Origin: Sipunculus nudus
Lineage: Eukaryota > Annelida > Sipuncula > Golfingiida > Sipunculidae
Assembly (NCBI GenBank): GCA_026874595.1
Contig: CM049306.1
Location: forward strand, 45,818,019-45,882,018
Length of the DNA: 64,000 nucleotides
Direction of reading: 5' to 3'
Below the pieces are notes generated by a model. It worked only from the letters and a program-made list of their open reading frames with translations, did not search any database and was not told where the DNA came from. Positions 38,170-44,605 of the stretch are shown in pieces (position 1 is the stretch's first letter; every line of letters starts with the position of its first letter). The translations under genes and the position numbers were made by a program.

Positions 38170-38498
38170 AAATATTATATATAAATTATAATAATTTATA
38201 TAACTAGAAAAACTTTTAATTGGGACAAACCTTTTTTCAATTCCCCAGTTAGTTCTGCCCCAACGCTAATATCATCTGGGTTGTTGAAAGGTCTAACATC
38301 AACTGGTTGCACGATTGAGCTTATCTTTTTATTTTTATCATCGCCGGCACTGTTGTTCTTCCATCTGACTGGGACTGTGGCGCTGACGCCGTCGACAGAG
38401 TTGACAGCTGAGCCAGAACGAGTTATGTGTTGTTGGGCTTGAGCGTATGTCCTGTGAGAGAGACAAAGTCTGCAAAATCTTCCACTTAAACGGGACAT
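13883..38498 (-). CDS. SUPV3L1: ATP-dependent RNA helicase SUPV3L1/SUV3, mitochondrial (complete)
   Basis: NTP-dependent RNA/DNA helicase of the SUV3 family; in mitochondria it works with PNPase in RNA turnover. Fifteen exons with GT-AG borders and consistent phases give 2385 nt, 794 residues plus stop, close to the human 786. The N-terminus ([20 protein letters not shown]) is Arg-rich and free of acidic residues, fitting a mitochondrial presequence. Walker A is GPTNSGKT (residues 206-213), the DExH-type Walker B is DEIQ (290-293), motif III lies around [11 protein letters not shown], and motif VI is [10 protein letters not shown] (465-474). The SUV3 C-terminal region follows ([31 protein letters not shown]). 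The C-terminus ends in an Asn run encoded by a trinucleotide repeat. Introns are crowded with mobile elements; intron 3 (7.7 kb) holds a nested insertion. The gene converges on CSNK1A1 and diverges from the ALMS1-like gene. Confidence 0.96.
13892..13919 (-). repeat. coding AAT trinucleotide repeat (poly-Asn)
   Basis: Runs of ATT on the plus strand encode a poly-Asn run at the C-terminal end of SUPV3L1, after HESD and before DNRGK. Confidence 0.85.
14355..14870 (+). repeat. hairpin-ended repeat with 333-bp tandem core
   Basis: GGGTAACAGAGACCTAATTT occurs near 14366 and again near 14699 (period about 333 bp). The element carries CAGGTGGCGCCACCAG at about 14539 and ends in a perfect 11-bp hairpin TAGCTCAGCTG/CAGCTGAGCTA (14835-14863) followed by A residues. 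A related copy lies at 43060-43446. Its left edge is within about 15 bp of the SUPV3L1 exon 15 acceptor. Confidence 0.7.
15087..16280 (+). mobile_element. hairpin-ended non-autonomous element with 278-bp tandem core
   Basis: Bounded by CTAGAAT (15087-15093) and ATTCTAG (16274-16280). It has a perfect 7-bp hairpin GTAGTCG-ACAAG-CGACTAC (15098-15116), then TATCCGCCAAAA, mirrored near the other end as TTTTGGCGGATA. The core phrase GTAGGTGGCGCCACCTG (or GGCCCC variant) recurs near 15236, 15511 and 15791, a period of about 278 bp. No protein is encoded. It has the same architecture as 6699-8291. It lies in SUPV3L1 intron 14. Class (Helentron-derived or MITE) is unresolved. Confidence 0.65.
16657..16805 (-). 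CDS. SUPV3L1: SUPV3L1 exon 14
   Basis: Acceptor TTCATGAAG|TTTGCA, donor GCTAAG|GTGAGA, 149 nt, phase 0 to 2. Encodes [20 protein letters not shown] and [13 protein letters not shown]. The acceptor AG is preceded by a weaker tract than in other introns. Confidence 0.93.
16806..17352 (-). other. SUPV3L1 intron 13
   Basis: AT-rich intron of 547 nt; no gene or repeat seen. Confidence 0.7.
17353..17532 (-). CDS. SUPV3L1: SUPV3L1 exon 13
   Basis: Acceptor CATTCAG|GACATC, donor CTTAAG|GTAAGC, 180 nt, phase 0 to 0. Encodes [19 protein letters not shown] and [20 protein letters not shown]. Confidence 0.95.
17533..19234 (-). other. SUPV3L1 intron 12, 3'-proximal part
   Basis: No gene seen. A G-rich patch (GGGAGGGGGCC) near 18860 resembles the ends of the GGGGCGGA-type MITE at 23491 but has no partner end. 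Confidence 0.5.
19235..19545. repeat. tandem two-unit repeat (about 132-bp period)
   Basis: Two diverged units, each with an ATCAAACTCTGGTCAGATAC-like phrase, TTGGTAAA and a TTCCCATTTGAAGTTATA-like end. The second unit ends near GGCATACAGACAGACATAC. It resembles the repeat at 21755-22065, also in a SUPV3L1 intron. Confidence 0.5.
19660..19740 (-). CDS. SUPV3L1: SUPV3L1 exon 12
   Basis: Acceptor TTTGTTAG|CAAGCT, donor CTTATT|GTAAGT, 81 nt, phase 0 to 0. Encodes [20 protein letters not shown] and TLSNLI, near-identical to the human segment. Confidence 0.95.
20144..20363 (-). CDS. SUPV3L1: SUPV3L1 exon 11: motif VI
   Basis: Acceptor TCTTTCAG|AAACAT, donor ATTGAG|GTATTT, 220 nt, phase 2 to 0. 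Encodes [19 protein letters not shown], the arginine-finger motif [12 protein letters not shown], and [20 protein letters not shown]. Confidence 0.96.
20393..20681. mobile_element. MITE with ~30-bp inverted ends, copy 1 of 3
   Basis: Begins GGCCAAAAATATAAGGTTTG with GTTCTCAGGC and ends with its inverse, GTGCCTGAGA...GGCC. The interior carries TTGATGCGGGGGTTTAA and AAGTTTCTATTGAAAATCAA, shared with 42020-42360. It is non-coding and lies in SUPV3L1 intron 10. Confidence 0.75.
21143..21236 (-). CDS. SUPV3L1: SUPV3L1 exon 10
   Basis: Acceptor TCCTGCAG|GAACAA, donor CAATCT|GTAAGT, 94 nt, phase 1 to 2. Encodes [20 protein letters not shown] and [11 protein letters not shown] (motif V). Missed by long-frame searches because it is short. 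Confidence 0.95.
21755..22065. repeat. tandem two-unit repeat (about 152-bp period)
   Basis: TGACCTCTGACCTAATTTAA occurs near 21769 and again near 21921, each followed by TATGCATGGATTTTGC and a GATAAGTTAT/GGTAAGTTAT end. It lies in SUPV3L1 intron 9. Confidence 0.55.
22252..22380 (-). CDS. SUPV3L1: SUPV3L1 exon 9
   Basis: Acceptor TTTCCAG|AGAGGT, donor CCCCCAG|GTAAAC, 129 nt, phase 1 to 1. Encodes [18 protein letters not shown] and [12 protein letters not shown], motif IV of the second RecA domain. Confidence 0.95.
22823..22966 (-). CDS. SUPV3L1: SUPV3L1 exon 8
   Basis: Acceptor GATTGTAG|GTGTGT, donor GCTATTG|GTAAGA, 144 nt, phase 1 to 1. Encodes [19 protein letters not shown] and [17 protein letters not shown], linking the two RecA-like domains. 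Confidence 0.95.
23491..23817. mobile_element. MITE with CAGGGGCGGA ends
   Basis: Left end CAGGGGCGGATACAGG, right end CTAAATCTGCCCCTG, flanked on both sides by ATGAT as an apparent 5-bp target duplication. The interior has several poly-G runs and no coding frame. It lies in SUPV3L1 intron 7. A diverged relative is at 28586-28758. Confidence 0.7.
23935..24330 (-). repeat. interspersed repeat, inverted copy of 39262-39660
   Basis: Read on the minus strand it matches 39262-39660: a GGGGGCCCGCCAAAA start, then a CAAGTCGG/CAAGTCAG block, TTTTGCAAC, TCAACATTGC/TCAACACTGC, and an AAATCACA end. It lies in SUPV3L1 intron 7. Confidence 0.65.
24428..24505 (-). CDS. SUPV3L1: SUPV3L1 exon 7: Walker B
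   Basis: Acceptor TTACCAG|ATGAGG, donor CTACTCG|GTGAGG, 78 nt, phase 1 to 1. Encodes [19 protein letters not shown] and AWTRTLL, with the DEIQ box for ATP hydrolysis. Confidence 0.96.
24949..25060 (-). CDS. SUPV3L1: SUPV3L1 exon 6
   Basis: Acceptor TTTTTAG|GGCACA, donor GCCAT|GTGAGT, 112 nt, phase 0 to 1. Encodes [11 protein letters not shown] and [16 protein letters not shown], helicase motifs Ia/Ib of the SUV3 family. Confidence 0.94.
25467..25500. repeat. TA dinucleotide array
   Basis: About 17 TA units in SUPV3L1 intron 5. Confidence 0.95.
25641..25809 (-). CDS. SUPV3L1: SUPV3L1 exon 5: Walker A
   Basis: Acceptor ATTCCAG|GTATCC, donor GCTGCG|GTAAGT, 169 nt, phase 2 to 0. Encodes [15 protein letters not shown], the ATP-binding loop GPTNSGKT, and [20 protein letters not shown]. 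Confidence 0.96.
26040..26056. repeat. short poly-C tract
   Basis: Interrupted C run in SUPV3L1 intron 4. The rest of the intron to 26610 shows no gene; the AT dinucleotide array of intron 5 is at 25467-25500. Confidence 0.7.
26610..26724 (-). CDS. SUPV3L1: SUPV3L1 exon 4
   Basis: Acceptor TATACAG|GTCATG, donor AAACTG|GTCAGT, 115 nt, phase 1 to 2. Encodes [20 protein letters not shown] and [15 protein letters not shown], ending just before the helicase core. Confidence 0.93.
28360..29000 (-). pseudogene. pogo/Tigger-type transposase C-terminal remnant
   Basis: Minus-strand frames give an acidic stretch ([18 protein letters not shown]), then ITLREVLG, and after a one-base shift [20 protein letters not shown] and [12 protein letters not shown] to a TAG near 28366. 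This layout (acid tract, short helices, basic end) is typical of the C-terminal tail of pogo/Tigger transposases. A further upstream piece, around [10 protein letters not shown] with internal stops, lies near 28800-28920. It is broken by a frameshift, stops and a MITE. Family call is from pattern, not search. Confidence 0.5.
28586..28758. mobile_element. small MITE inside the transposase remnant
   Basis: Ends CAGGCGTGGATCCAGG and CCTGGATCTGCTCCTG are inverted copies; flanks ATTG/CATT suggest a short imperfect target duplication. The interior repeats TTGTCTAAAAATAAAG twice and has a poly-G run. Related in its ends to 23491-23817. Confidence 0.6.
29594..30054 (+). pseudogene. SGNH/GDSL-hydrolase-like ORF of the DIRS-like element (frameshifted)
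   Basis: ATG at 29594 in a CCATGG context. The frame encodes [12 protein letters not shown] (Ser nucleophile block), FHGVGGMKV, and [13 protein letters not shown] (Asn block), the first motifs of SGNH hydrolases, over about 140 residues. At the six-C run 30016-30021 the expected continuation moves to the next frame (reading into [16 protein letters not shown]), so one extra C has probably broken it. The last catalytic block (DxxH) is not visible; it may have been lost with the RT region. An upstream TTG at 29558 is a less likely start. The biochemical role in such elements is not known to me. Confidence 0.6.
30089..30639 (+). pseudogene. RNase H domain remnant of the DIRS-like element
   Basis: The frame reads [58 protein letters not shown], and after a TGA at 30463-30465 [20 protein letters not shown] to a TAA at 30637-30639. 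The acidic residues D, E and D expected for RNase H are visible. The TGA sits where DIRS proteins usually have Arg, so a CGA-to-TGA change (CpG decay) is a simple explanation. The N-terminal reverse transcriptase is missing. Confidence 0.75.
30663..31535 (+). CDS. tyrosine recombinase of the DIRS-like element, open
   Basis: A 290-residue open frame with the tyrosine-recombinase signature: Arg139 in [11 protein letters not shown], His248-x-x-Arg251 in [10 protein letters not shown], Trp274 in MGRWRS and the nucleophile Tyr282 in FSKYIRIP. The N-terminal SAM-like DNA-binding part starts [15 protein letters not shown]. In DIRS elements this enzyme joins the circular cDNA into the genome. The ATG at 30663 is used here, but the frame is open a little upstream and may be expressed by overlap or frameshift from the RNase H frame. 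It seems the only intact frame of the element. A Crypton origin was considered but the adjoining RNase H argues for DIRS. Confidence 0.85.
   Translation: MESLAPSTRRLYKYALQQFSRFASQFQPVVNFPVQSDTIISYIIFSYNKGYKHSTIMSHLSAINFIHKVSGYSSPSKSFLVQKILTGIAKSNPGQDKRLPITKPLLSSLLAAIPSNINDRYNQLLMSAMFTLAFHAFLRIGEITSSSDRNSNTVQFRNLTYNPSYIHLVMENYKHAPIGHNTTLQIQATYDFACPVSNMGKYLSVRPNVQGPLFIHKDRSPVSRHFFSECLKKSLSILGVTTNKYTSHSFRIGAATYAASIGIPDTTIMRMGRWRSKAFSKYIRIPVLHS
34407..34514 (-). CDS. SUPV3L1: SUPV3L1 exon 3
   Basis: Acceptor TTCTGCAG|ATCGCC, donor ATGCAG|GTAGAA, 108 nt, phase 1 to 1. Encodes [17 protein letters not shown] and [12 protein letters not shown], matching the RLFHQAF segment of human SUPV3L1. Confidence 0.93.
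34930..35007 (-). CDS. SUPV3L1: SUPV3L1 exon 2
   Basis: Acceptor CACTTTAG|ATGACT, donor TAGACA|GTAAGA, 78 nt, phase 1 to 1. Encodes [20 protein letters not shown] and AAESGLD, the family's helical N-terminal domain. Too short to appear as a long open frame. Confidence 0.92.
35363..35663. mobile_element. MITE with ~30-bp inverted ends, copy 2 of 3
   Basis: Begins GGCCAAAAAAGGGGTATG, GTTCTCAGGCAC; ends GGTGCCTGAAAACCATGCC and a T run with GCC. Interior has TTGATGCGGAGGGTTAAA. It lies in SUPV3L1 intron 1. Confidence 0.75.
36720..36803. repeat. long TA dinucleotide array
   Basis: About 42 TA units in SUPV3L1 intron 1; read as protein it gives a meaningless Ile-Tyr string. Confidence 0.97.
36900..38000. 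repeat. fold-back region with 10-nt ACACTGAAAT repeats on both arms
   Basis: The left arm (about 36928-36985) is an array of ACACTGAAAT/ACACCGAAAT units. The right arm (about 37870-37990) is an array of the inverse, GTGTATTTCAGT/GTGTATTTCGGT. Next to each array are inverted TATTGAACA/TGTTCAATA phrases and AT arrays, and a third partial array lies at about 37150-37205. The stretch between is AT-rich with a GA run at 37429-37455. This is a large inverted-repeat structure of unknown type in SUPV3L1 intron 1. Confidence 0.6.
37429..37455. repeat. GA dinucleotide array
   Basis: About 13 GA units in SUPV3L1 intron 1. Confidence 0.95.
38131..38162. repeat. AT dinucleotide array next to SUPV3L1 exon 1
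   Basis: About 16 AT units ending some 70 bp beyond the exon 1 donor site. Confidence 0.95.
38231..38498 (-). CDS. SUPV3L1: SUPV3L1 exon 1 (start, presequence)
   Basis: ATG at 38498-38496 in context CAACAATGTCC; donor AAAAAAG|GTTTGT; 268 nt, phase 1 out. It encodes the presequence and a segment ending [12 protein letters not shown], which aligns with the VGAELT stretch of the human protein. I chose this ATG because it is the first in the frame and gives a presequence. Confidence 0.9.
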
Positions 38499-38640
38499 TG
38501 TTGCCCAAAGTCAACAAAATAACGACCCCTGCCTATCCTATCGTTCTGCTCTGCCTTCTCTCCCCCACGTGAACTTGTATGTCAAACAGTTTGACATTCA
38601 CAATCGTTCGGTTTAATAAAGCTTTGTTAGGAAACAAATA
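38499..38640 (-). promoter_or_regulatory. presumed SUPV3L1 promoter with E-box
   Basis: Immediately upstream of the SUPV3L1 ATG the sequence is locally richer in GC and pyrimidine and holds a palindromic CACGTG E-box at 38566-38571, about 70 bp from the ATG. No TATA box is obvious. Promoter assignment is positional. Confidence 0.35.
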
Positions 38641-39113
38641 TTACACGAACTATAGTGAATAAAACTTTCAAGTCTTTCTTATCCATATTTATTAGATAAG
38701 GGTCTCTGTTACGTTAATAATGTAAAGTGAAATCCATTGAATAAATAAACCGCATTCACACGAAAGCCTTGCCCTGATTTTTCGGGTGTACCCATGAAGC
38801 AGCTATAAAATAATTTACTTTGCAAGGAAAGCGTATATCTGACAAGGGCCTCTGTCTTGAAAATAAAAAAAATATGCGAAAGGATAAAAAAGAACACAGA
38901 ATGATTTAGAATATTTTATCCAAAAATACTTCTATATATGGTACATCTTAATTCTTAAACGATCCGGTTTTTAATAATGGTCACCGAAAACTAATAATAT
39001 ATTCATTTGTGTGGTCTTTCAAAAGATAAATAAGTTGTTTTGAGTCTTTAAATAATTAAAACATTTCATGACTTTTGTAACATACTATATACAGTGATAA
39101 GGAAAGGCTTATT

Positions 39114-39142
39114 GAGAGAGAGAGAGAGAGAGGGGGGGGGGA
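39114..39142. repeat. GA array followed by poly-G
   Basis: About ten GA units and then nine G residues, intergenic. Confidence 0.9.
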
Positions 39143-39261
39143 GAGGATGATTATGTAAATGGTCTATTCTGACATCTGGAGTTTATATTGAACAAAGGTA
39201 GTTCCTTGAAATTCTTTAAAAAAATAGGCCAGAGAACGCAGATAACTCAGTTGCACGCGAG

Positions 39262-39660
39262 TTGTTAATTTTGTTCACATTTATGTGTTTATAACATGTG
39301 GGGGGCCCGCCAAAATAATTCAAATTAACATATTCAATAAGGATATGTTGGGCAAGTCAGTCGAACCAAAGTTTTGCAGAGGGAGTTTTGCAACTAGCGA
39401 CCATTCAACCTCAGCAATGGCCTATATGCAACCAACCACCCATAGTACGGTTAGTACCTCAGGTTACATGTTTTTTTCCCCTCTTCGTCAACACTGCAAT
39501 GTTTACTAATAACATAAACATAGACAAGCTCACAAAGACGTTATAAGAAATTTTCATAACAGGAATTACCTAGAATTCATTTATAAGTACGCAAAATAAG
39601 CTAGAAATCACAAATTCTACAGATAAGGTAAGTGAATACCTGAGTTTAAAGAACACTTAA
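39262..39660 (+). repeat. interspersed repeat, copy of 23935-24330
   Basis: Non-coding repeat beginning near GGGGGGCCCGCCAAAA and ending near the GTAAGTGAATACCTGAGTTT phrase. Homologous to the minus strand at 23935-24330. Confidence 0.6.
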
Positions 39661-41206
39661 ATATGTGACATCTCTTAATAGGACTGTATGCAAGAAGAGA
39701 ATTATATATTATTGTATACAATTTACAGTGATTGAAATTAGTGCTCGTCAACAGGACTTGGTCGGAAATTGAAAGAAGGTCCACACGAATTGGTTATCGC
39801 CGGCTCTAATTAAAGCATTTACCTGTGAATGTAAGAGAATTTGCTTACATTCATTTGGTTATCTATTGCCCCTTTATATACCTGTCATATACACATGAAG
39901 ATCGTCCAACGTCAATTTATCAAATTTTATTGAAGATTTCTCATGCATCCACGGATAATATGGAGCATAACTCGAACAATTTTCTATTATTTCGTCAGCT
40001 CTTTCAATCATGCGCTGGCTGATTAAGGACACAGAAAATATAATTATCTTCATCTTAATTTATCTTCATTTATCTTTATTTTCACCAAAAAAATAATATT
40101 TTGCTGCAGAAAAAATATCTATATATGCAATTATAAAAACAAAGACCATGTTTACTGTGTTAAACTGAACGGTAATACAATATAATTAAGTTAAAATCAA
40201 TCAAGTTTGTACTTCCCCTTTAAGATCCGGAGAGGTGAAGAAAAGTTTAATATAAAATTCATTATAAAAATATATAATTATTCATATCCGTAAGGAAGCT
40301 GTCCAAGCCTATTGCTCTAAAAGAAAATTAAAAATTCCACCTGAACGACGGATTCGAAGTTATAGGTCTGCATGCATGCATTGCGGTCATATATCCACCT
40401 TATTCTTTTAAACATTTATGAGCTTGGTAAAGGAACACGCTTTTTTACAATGTTTCTTTTCAGCTTTTGTTTTTATTGAAATGATGGTATGTTTTACGGC
40501 ATATGTAAATAATCATCATCAATGAAAATATGATAAAAATGATGACTGTGGTTTTGGGTGGGTACGCGGGCCCCTAAAACACCAGTCTGGATCCACTAAA
40601 GCTAAAACTATAGCTCAGATTACCTTTAGTAAACCTATCTAAATCATATATGATTTCTATAAATAAATAAACATTTTAAATATTTCGATCATCTCTCATC
40701 ATGATTTTCCTTCTGCAAAACGTTCTGCTTTGGCCATAAAGCAAATATTCACCTGCTTTATTTATAGTATTTATGTGATATCGGCTTATACTTTGCATAT
40801 ACATAATAAAGAACTTAAGTATAATCCCTGCTAGGAAAGATTCTTATAACGCCACTTCGACTGATGTATACGTATTTTATCTACAGGCTACTTGTACACG
40901 AGATACTTGATAACCGAAATATTGAAAGATCCCTAGTTGATGTTCGTGAAAGCATAAGAAGCAATGCAATTTTTGTGATTTACAAAACTCGACATGTATT
41001 GTCTGAATCCAAGCAGCTGTGTTTGGCCGGAGGTGTTTTTATTACGACCGGCGGCAATTTTTGCGCCCCCCCCCCCCCCCCGACCCATGTTAAAAACATG
41101 TGGATATAAACGAAAGGCACAGCCTATACCCCGTTGGATTGGCTCTATTTATCATAGGTATCTTACTTTTTCGAGATCACGACTTAACATCTCGAAATAT
41201 TTTTTT
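39661..41206. other. intergenic, nothing recognised
   Basis: AT-rich DNA with a poly-C tract at 41065-41080. I see no gene, RNA or clear repeat. Confidence 0.6.
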
Positions 41207-41470
41207 TCTGCACCAATATATATATATATATTTTTTAATTTTATGTCAATATCTCGAGATTTTATCTCGAGATAAATATTTTTTCTGTGTCCACAATAAG
41301 CCACCGTACAACCATAAATTTCCCTTCCACTAGTATTAAGATATCAACATTATTCCAACCCGAGATATATAACTAATCAGTGGAATCCTTACATTTTCCC
41401 CCTCATCTTATAATGCGTAACGTCACGTGCAGTCTTTAGATATTTCTCAAGTTAAAAAATAAATAAATAT
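41207..41470 (+). repeat. direct repeat, copy a (partner 41771-42016)
   Basis: From CTGCACCAA through ATAAGCCACCGTACAA, ATCAACATTATTCCAACC and GTCTTTAGATATTTCTCAA it matches 41771-42016 in the same orientation. It holds CTCGAGA palindromes. Non-coding. Confidence 0.75.
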
Positions 41471-41489
41471 ATATATATCTCAATATGGA

Positions 41490-41492
<3 letters not shown>

Positions 41493-41554
<62 letters not shown>
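41493..41554. repeat. AT dinucleotide array
   Basis: About 31 AT units followed by a short GA array at 41561-41575. Confidence 0.95.
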
Positions 41555-41558
<4 letters not shown>

Positions 41559-41770
41559 GAGAGAGAGAGAGAGAGTCAAATTTATCAGATCTGGTGACAG
41601 CTCATAACAATTTACTCCTTAAATGTGCATGTTTTCCAGACCGCTGCAACAACATGCATGTGTCGTCGTTGTTGTATGGCGTCTTCAAATGGTGGAACCT
41701 AACAGCGGTCGTTGGCGATGCATGATAAATCTTTTAGGACAGATATTTCTTGGATGAGATATTGAAGGAT

Positions 41771-42016
41771 CTGCACCAAACATAGTTTTTTTGTGAGATG
41801 TTATGTCGAGATCTAGAGATAAATATGTTTTCTGTGGACTAAATAAGCCACCGTACAATCATATCTTTCCTCTCCACTAAAAATAAGATATCAACATTAT
41901 TCCAACCCGAGATATATAACTAATCAGGTGAAACCTCACATTTTATTTTCCCTCTTAAAATATGTAACGTCATGTGCTGTCTTTAGATATTTCTCAAATA
42001 AATAATAAAATTAAGT
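41771..42016 (+). repeat. direct repeat, copy b (partner 41207-41470)
   Basis: Second copy of the stretch described for 41207-41470, diverged by small indels. It abuts the MITE at 42020. Confidence 0.75.
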
Positions 42017-42019
42017 ATA

Positions 42020-42360
42020 GGCCAAAATTAAAAAAAGGTATGGTTCTCATGCACTTTTTTCATAAATCAATCCGGGGGGGGGTGTTTTTTTTTTATTTTT
42101 AATTTTTTGGTATGTTTCGATAAAAATGACAAAGGATTAGGGAAAAGCATGATAATAACAGATTTATTTTGCTAAACAAGTAAAAGCCCTACATAAAAAA
42201 AAGGAAATTGTATGATTTTATCTCCTTGAAAGAAATGTCCGAGCGGTTGCAGCACAACATTGGTAAGTTTCTATTGAAAATCAAAATAAAAATTTTTGAT
42301 GCGGGGGTTTAAAATTGATGCGGGCAGTGCCTGAGAACCATACCTTTTATTTTTTTGGCC
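42020..42360. mobile_element. MITE with ~30-bp inverted ends, copy 3 of 3
   Basis: Begins GGCCAAAATTAAAAAAAGG then TATGGTTCTC; ends GTGCCTGAGAACCATACC and TTTTTTTGGCC. Best-preserved copy; intergenic between SUPV3L1 and the ALMS1-like gene. Confidence 0.8.
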
Positions 42361-42439
42361 ATATGTGTGTGTGTATACGTGAATGCATAAAGAGAGGGAG
42401 AGAGGGAGAGAGGGAGAGAGAAAGATGGTATGTTCGTGT

Positions 42440-42815
42440 TGCCAGATTTATCAGAACTGGTTACAGCCCATAACAAATATGCGGACAGATGACCCCTAGC
42501 TGTGACTTTGACCTTGTGACCCCAAAATCAATCGGGTTTTTCCCCTATTGGCAGGTCAGCTATATGTGCAAGATGGAAGGTTTGGGGGGGGTGAAAAGTT
42601 TGGCTTAAAATGCATCCATAATCTTTCTAAATATGTGGGTCCTGTGACCTTGACCTGCGACCTCATGACCCAAAAATCAATAGAGTTATTGCGTAAGAGG
42701 TGGGCCAGGTATAAGTTACGTTTGAAATCCATATGTCAATCCAAACTGGAGTTATCAGGGAAAAAATTTGACGGAAATACAGAAAGACGAACAGACGGAC
42801 GGATAGGGTGATTTA
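42440..42815 (+). repeat. interspersed repeat ending in AGACGGACGG
   Basis: Non-coding stretch with repeated GTGACCTTGACCT phrases and CCCAAAAATCAATAG-like sequence, ending AGACGAACAGACGGACGG. The style matches terminal parts of other repeats in this window; no inverted ends were found. Confidence 0.45.
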
Positions 42816-43059
42816 TATAAGGCATCCACTTATTCAAGCTGGGCCATAATTAACAACACAAGGTTTCAGAGCACAGATGAAACCACAGCTGCAAAGCTGA
42901 TAGTATCAATATAATTTGGCAGTCTAATGGAACTGAAGAAACCAATCATAATCAATACACACACAGGCTTTCAGGACATTGGATAAAACCACAGCTGAGA
43001 AACTGACATTACTGCTGTCATTTGACGGTCTCAAAACAAACCAAAAAAAATCGTAAAAA

Positions 43060-43446
43060 TTAGAAAAAAATACAGGTGGCGCCTCCAGTAATCAGGAACT
43101 GACAAAACTAGCCATGATCAATATTTAAGGCGAAATCCATGGCAATCGATGCATTAATTATCAAGATACTGGAGGGTTTTGTAACAAATTATTAATTATT
43201 CGTAATTATTCGGGGGGGGGGGGTAGGGATACTTGGAAGCCCAATAACTCGGAGGAAATAGGTCACACTGATATAATTTCAGGTTTCCAAGGAGATTTAT
43301 TATCGACCTCCCTGGATGCTGGTACACTTAGAAATTTCTAGGTCCAGCGGTTACGATTTGTGCCCAGCTAACGAACGCCCAGACGGACGACGGACAAAGC
43401 GCCATACCTATACCTCAGTTGACTTTCAGTCAGCTGAGCTAAAAAA
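43060..43446 (+). repeat. hairpin-ended repeat, single unit, copy of 14355-14870 family
   Basis: Starts near ACAGGTGGCGCCTCCAGTAA, contains AATTTCAGGTTTCCA and GATTTGTGCCCAGC as at 14694-14810, then GACGGACGACGGACAAAG and the hairpin TACCTCAGTTGACT/AGTCAGCTGAGCTA (43411-43441) and A residues. Confidence 0.7.
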
Positions 43447-43607
43447 CTGATAGATGTTAGGAATAAGAGTTCTCAATTTCTCATACCCTGTAAACTGTTC
43501 ATTTATTCACGCGGCGATTGACGGTCAGCGCGGGTTCTCAAATATTATAGGATGAGTAAGATGTAATAGGATGCGAATGAAAATACATGTATGGTAATTA
43601 GGGGGTA

Positions 43608-44058
43608 TAATTATACGGACGTCGAGTTAATTTAAATGACAAAACTCTTACACCTCGTGAATTGAGATCAAGTAATAAGTACATGCGTCTTTGTGAACCT
43701 AGGAGTAAAATATTTACATATGGGGAAAGAGCATTCAGTTATTGCGCTCCTGTGCTCTGGAACAGTTTGCCGGATTATATAAAGAAATCAGATTCTATTG
43801 ATATATTTAAACGTGCACTGAAGACTCACTTTTTTTGGCAATCCTCTGGTAATATTTAATGTAAATGGTAGATTATATACGCTATGTTTTAGTATTTAAT
43901 ATTATGAAATTTTATTGATCTTAACACTGGCATTGTTTTTAAATATATACTAATTATTGCCATTTATTTTAAATTCTTGTGATTGCTATTTATATATTAT
44001 ATTGTTATGCGCTTTGAGCAGGTCCTTTATTCTGGATATGTGCGCATTATAAGAATAA

Positions 44059-44106
<48 letters not shown>

Positions 44107-44126
44107 ATTATTATTATTATTATTAG
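43608..44126 (+). mobile_element. 5'-truncated non-LTR retrotransposon (RT C-terminal end plus 3' tail)
   Basis: An open stretch to a TAA at 43857-43859 encodes TPRELRSSNKYMRL, FTYGERAFSYCAPVLWNSLP and IDIFKRALKTHFF, the usual C-terminal end of CR1/L2-like reverse-transcriptase proteins. A 3' UTR follows with GCGCTTTGAG and GCGCATTATAAGAATAAA, then an ATT array (44058-44126), as in L2-like elements that end in microsatellite tails. The rest of the element is missing. Confidence 0.7.
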
Positions 44127-44263
44127 AGTAGATTGAAGCATGGAGGACGAGAAAAAGACGCTTTTTGGACATTTCTCATTTTCGAACTCGGAACATGTTT
44201 AATATGAATATATCATATATGCTAGTATATGTGCGAGCGTATATATTAATATTATTATTATTT

Positions 44264-44311
44264 GTAGTAGTAGTACGTATAGTAGTAGTAGTAGTAGTAG
44301 TAATAGTAGTA
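44264..44311. repeat. GTA trinucleotide array
   Basis: Interrupted AGT/GTA units about 300 bp upstream of the ALMS1-like first exon. Confidence 0.9.
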
Positions 44312-44534
44312 GTATTACATTATATATCGGTATACATATTTTTTTATATTTAGAATCATAATTGCTTTTAGATATTAATTATTTTAACCTAAATTTCAAA
44401 ACTAAATCACAAAATGTGGAAATATTAATACAGCCTTAATTCTTTTAGGAGATTTGCGAACAAGAAGTAGGAGCTACGTGTACGTATGCGGTTCATTAAT
44501 ATATGTACAACCGGCTGTACTATTCATGTAAACG

Positions 44535-44594
44535 ATGGAAAATGGCGATCAGTTCGAACTTGTTTTGATTCGCAAGGTAACCGGTAAAGTGTAA
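44535..44594 (+). CDS. alternative first exon or uORF of the ALMS1-like gene
   Basis: ATG at 44535 opens a frame of 19 codons (MENGDQFELVLIRK, then VTGKV) to a TAA at 44592-44594, 11 nt before the other candidate ATG at 44606. After the 14th codon there is a good donor AAG|GTAACC at 44577 in phase 0, so it could splice to 46854 in frame. The alternatives are a regulatory upstream frame or an alternative N-terminus. AAAATGGCG at about 44541 resembles a YY1-type promoter element. Confidence 0.4.
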   Translation: MENGDQFELVLIRKVTGKV

Positions 44595-44605
44595 AAATAT
44601 CTGCC

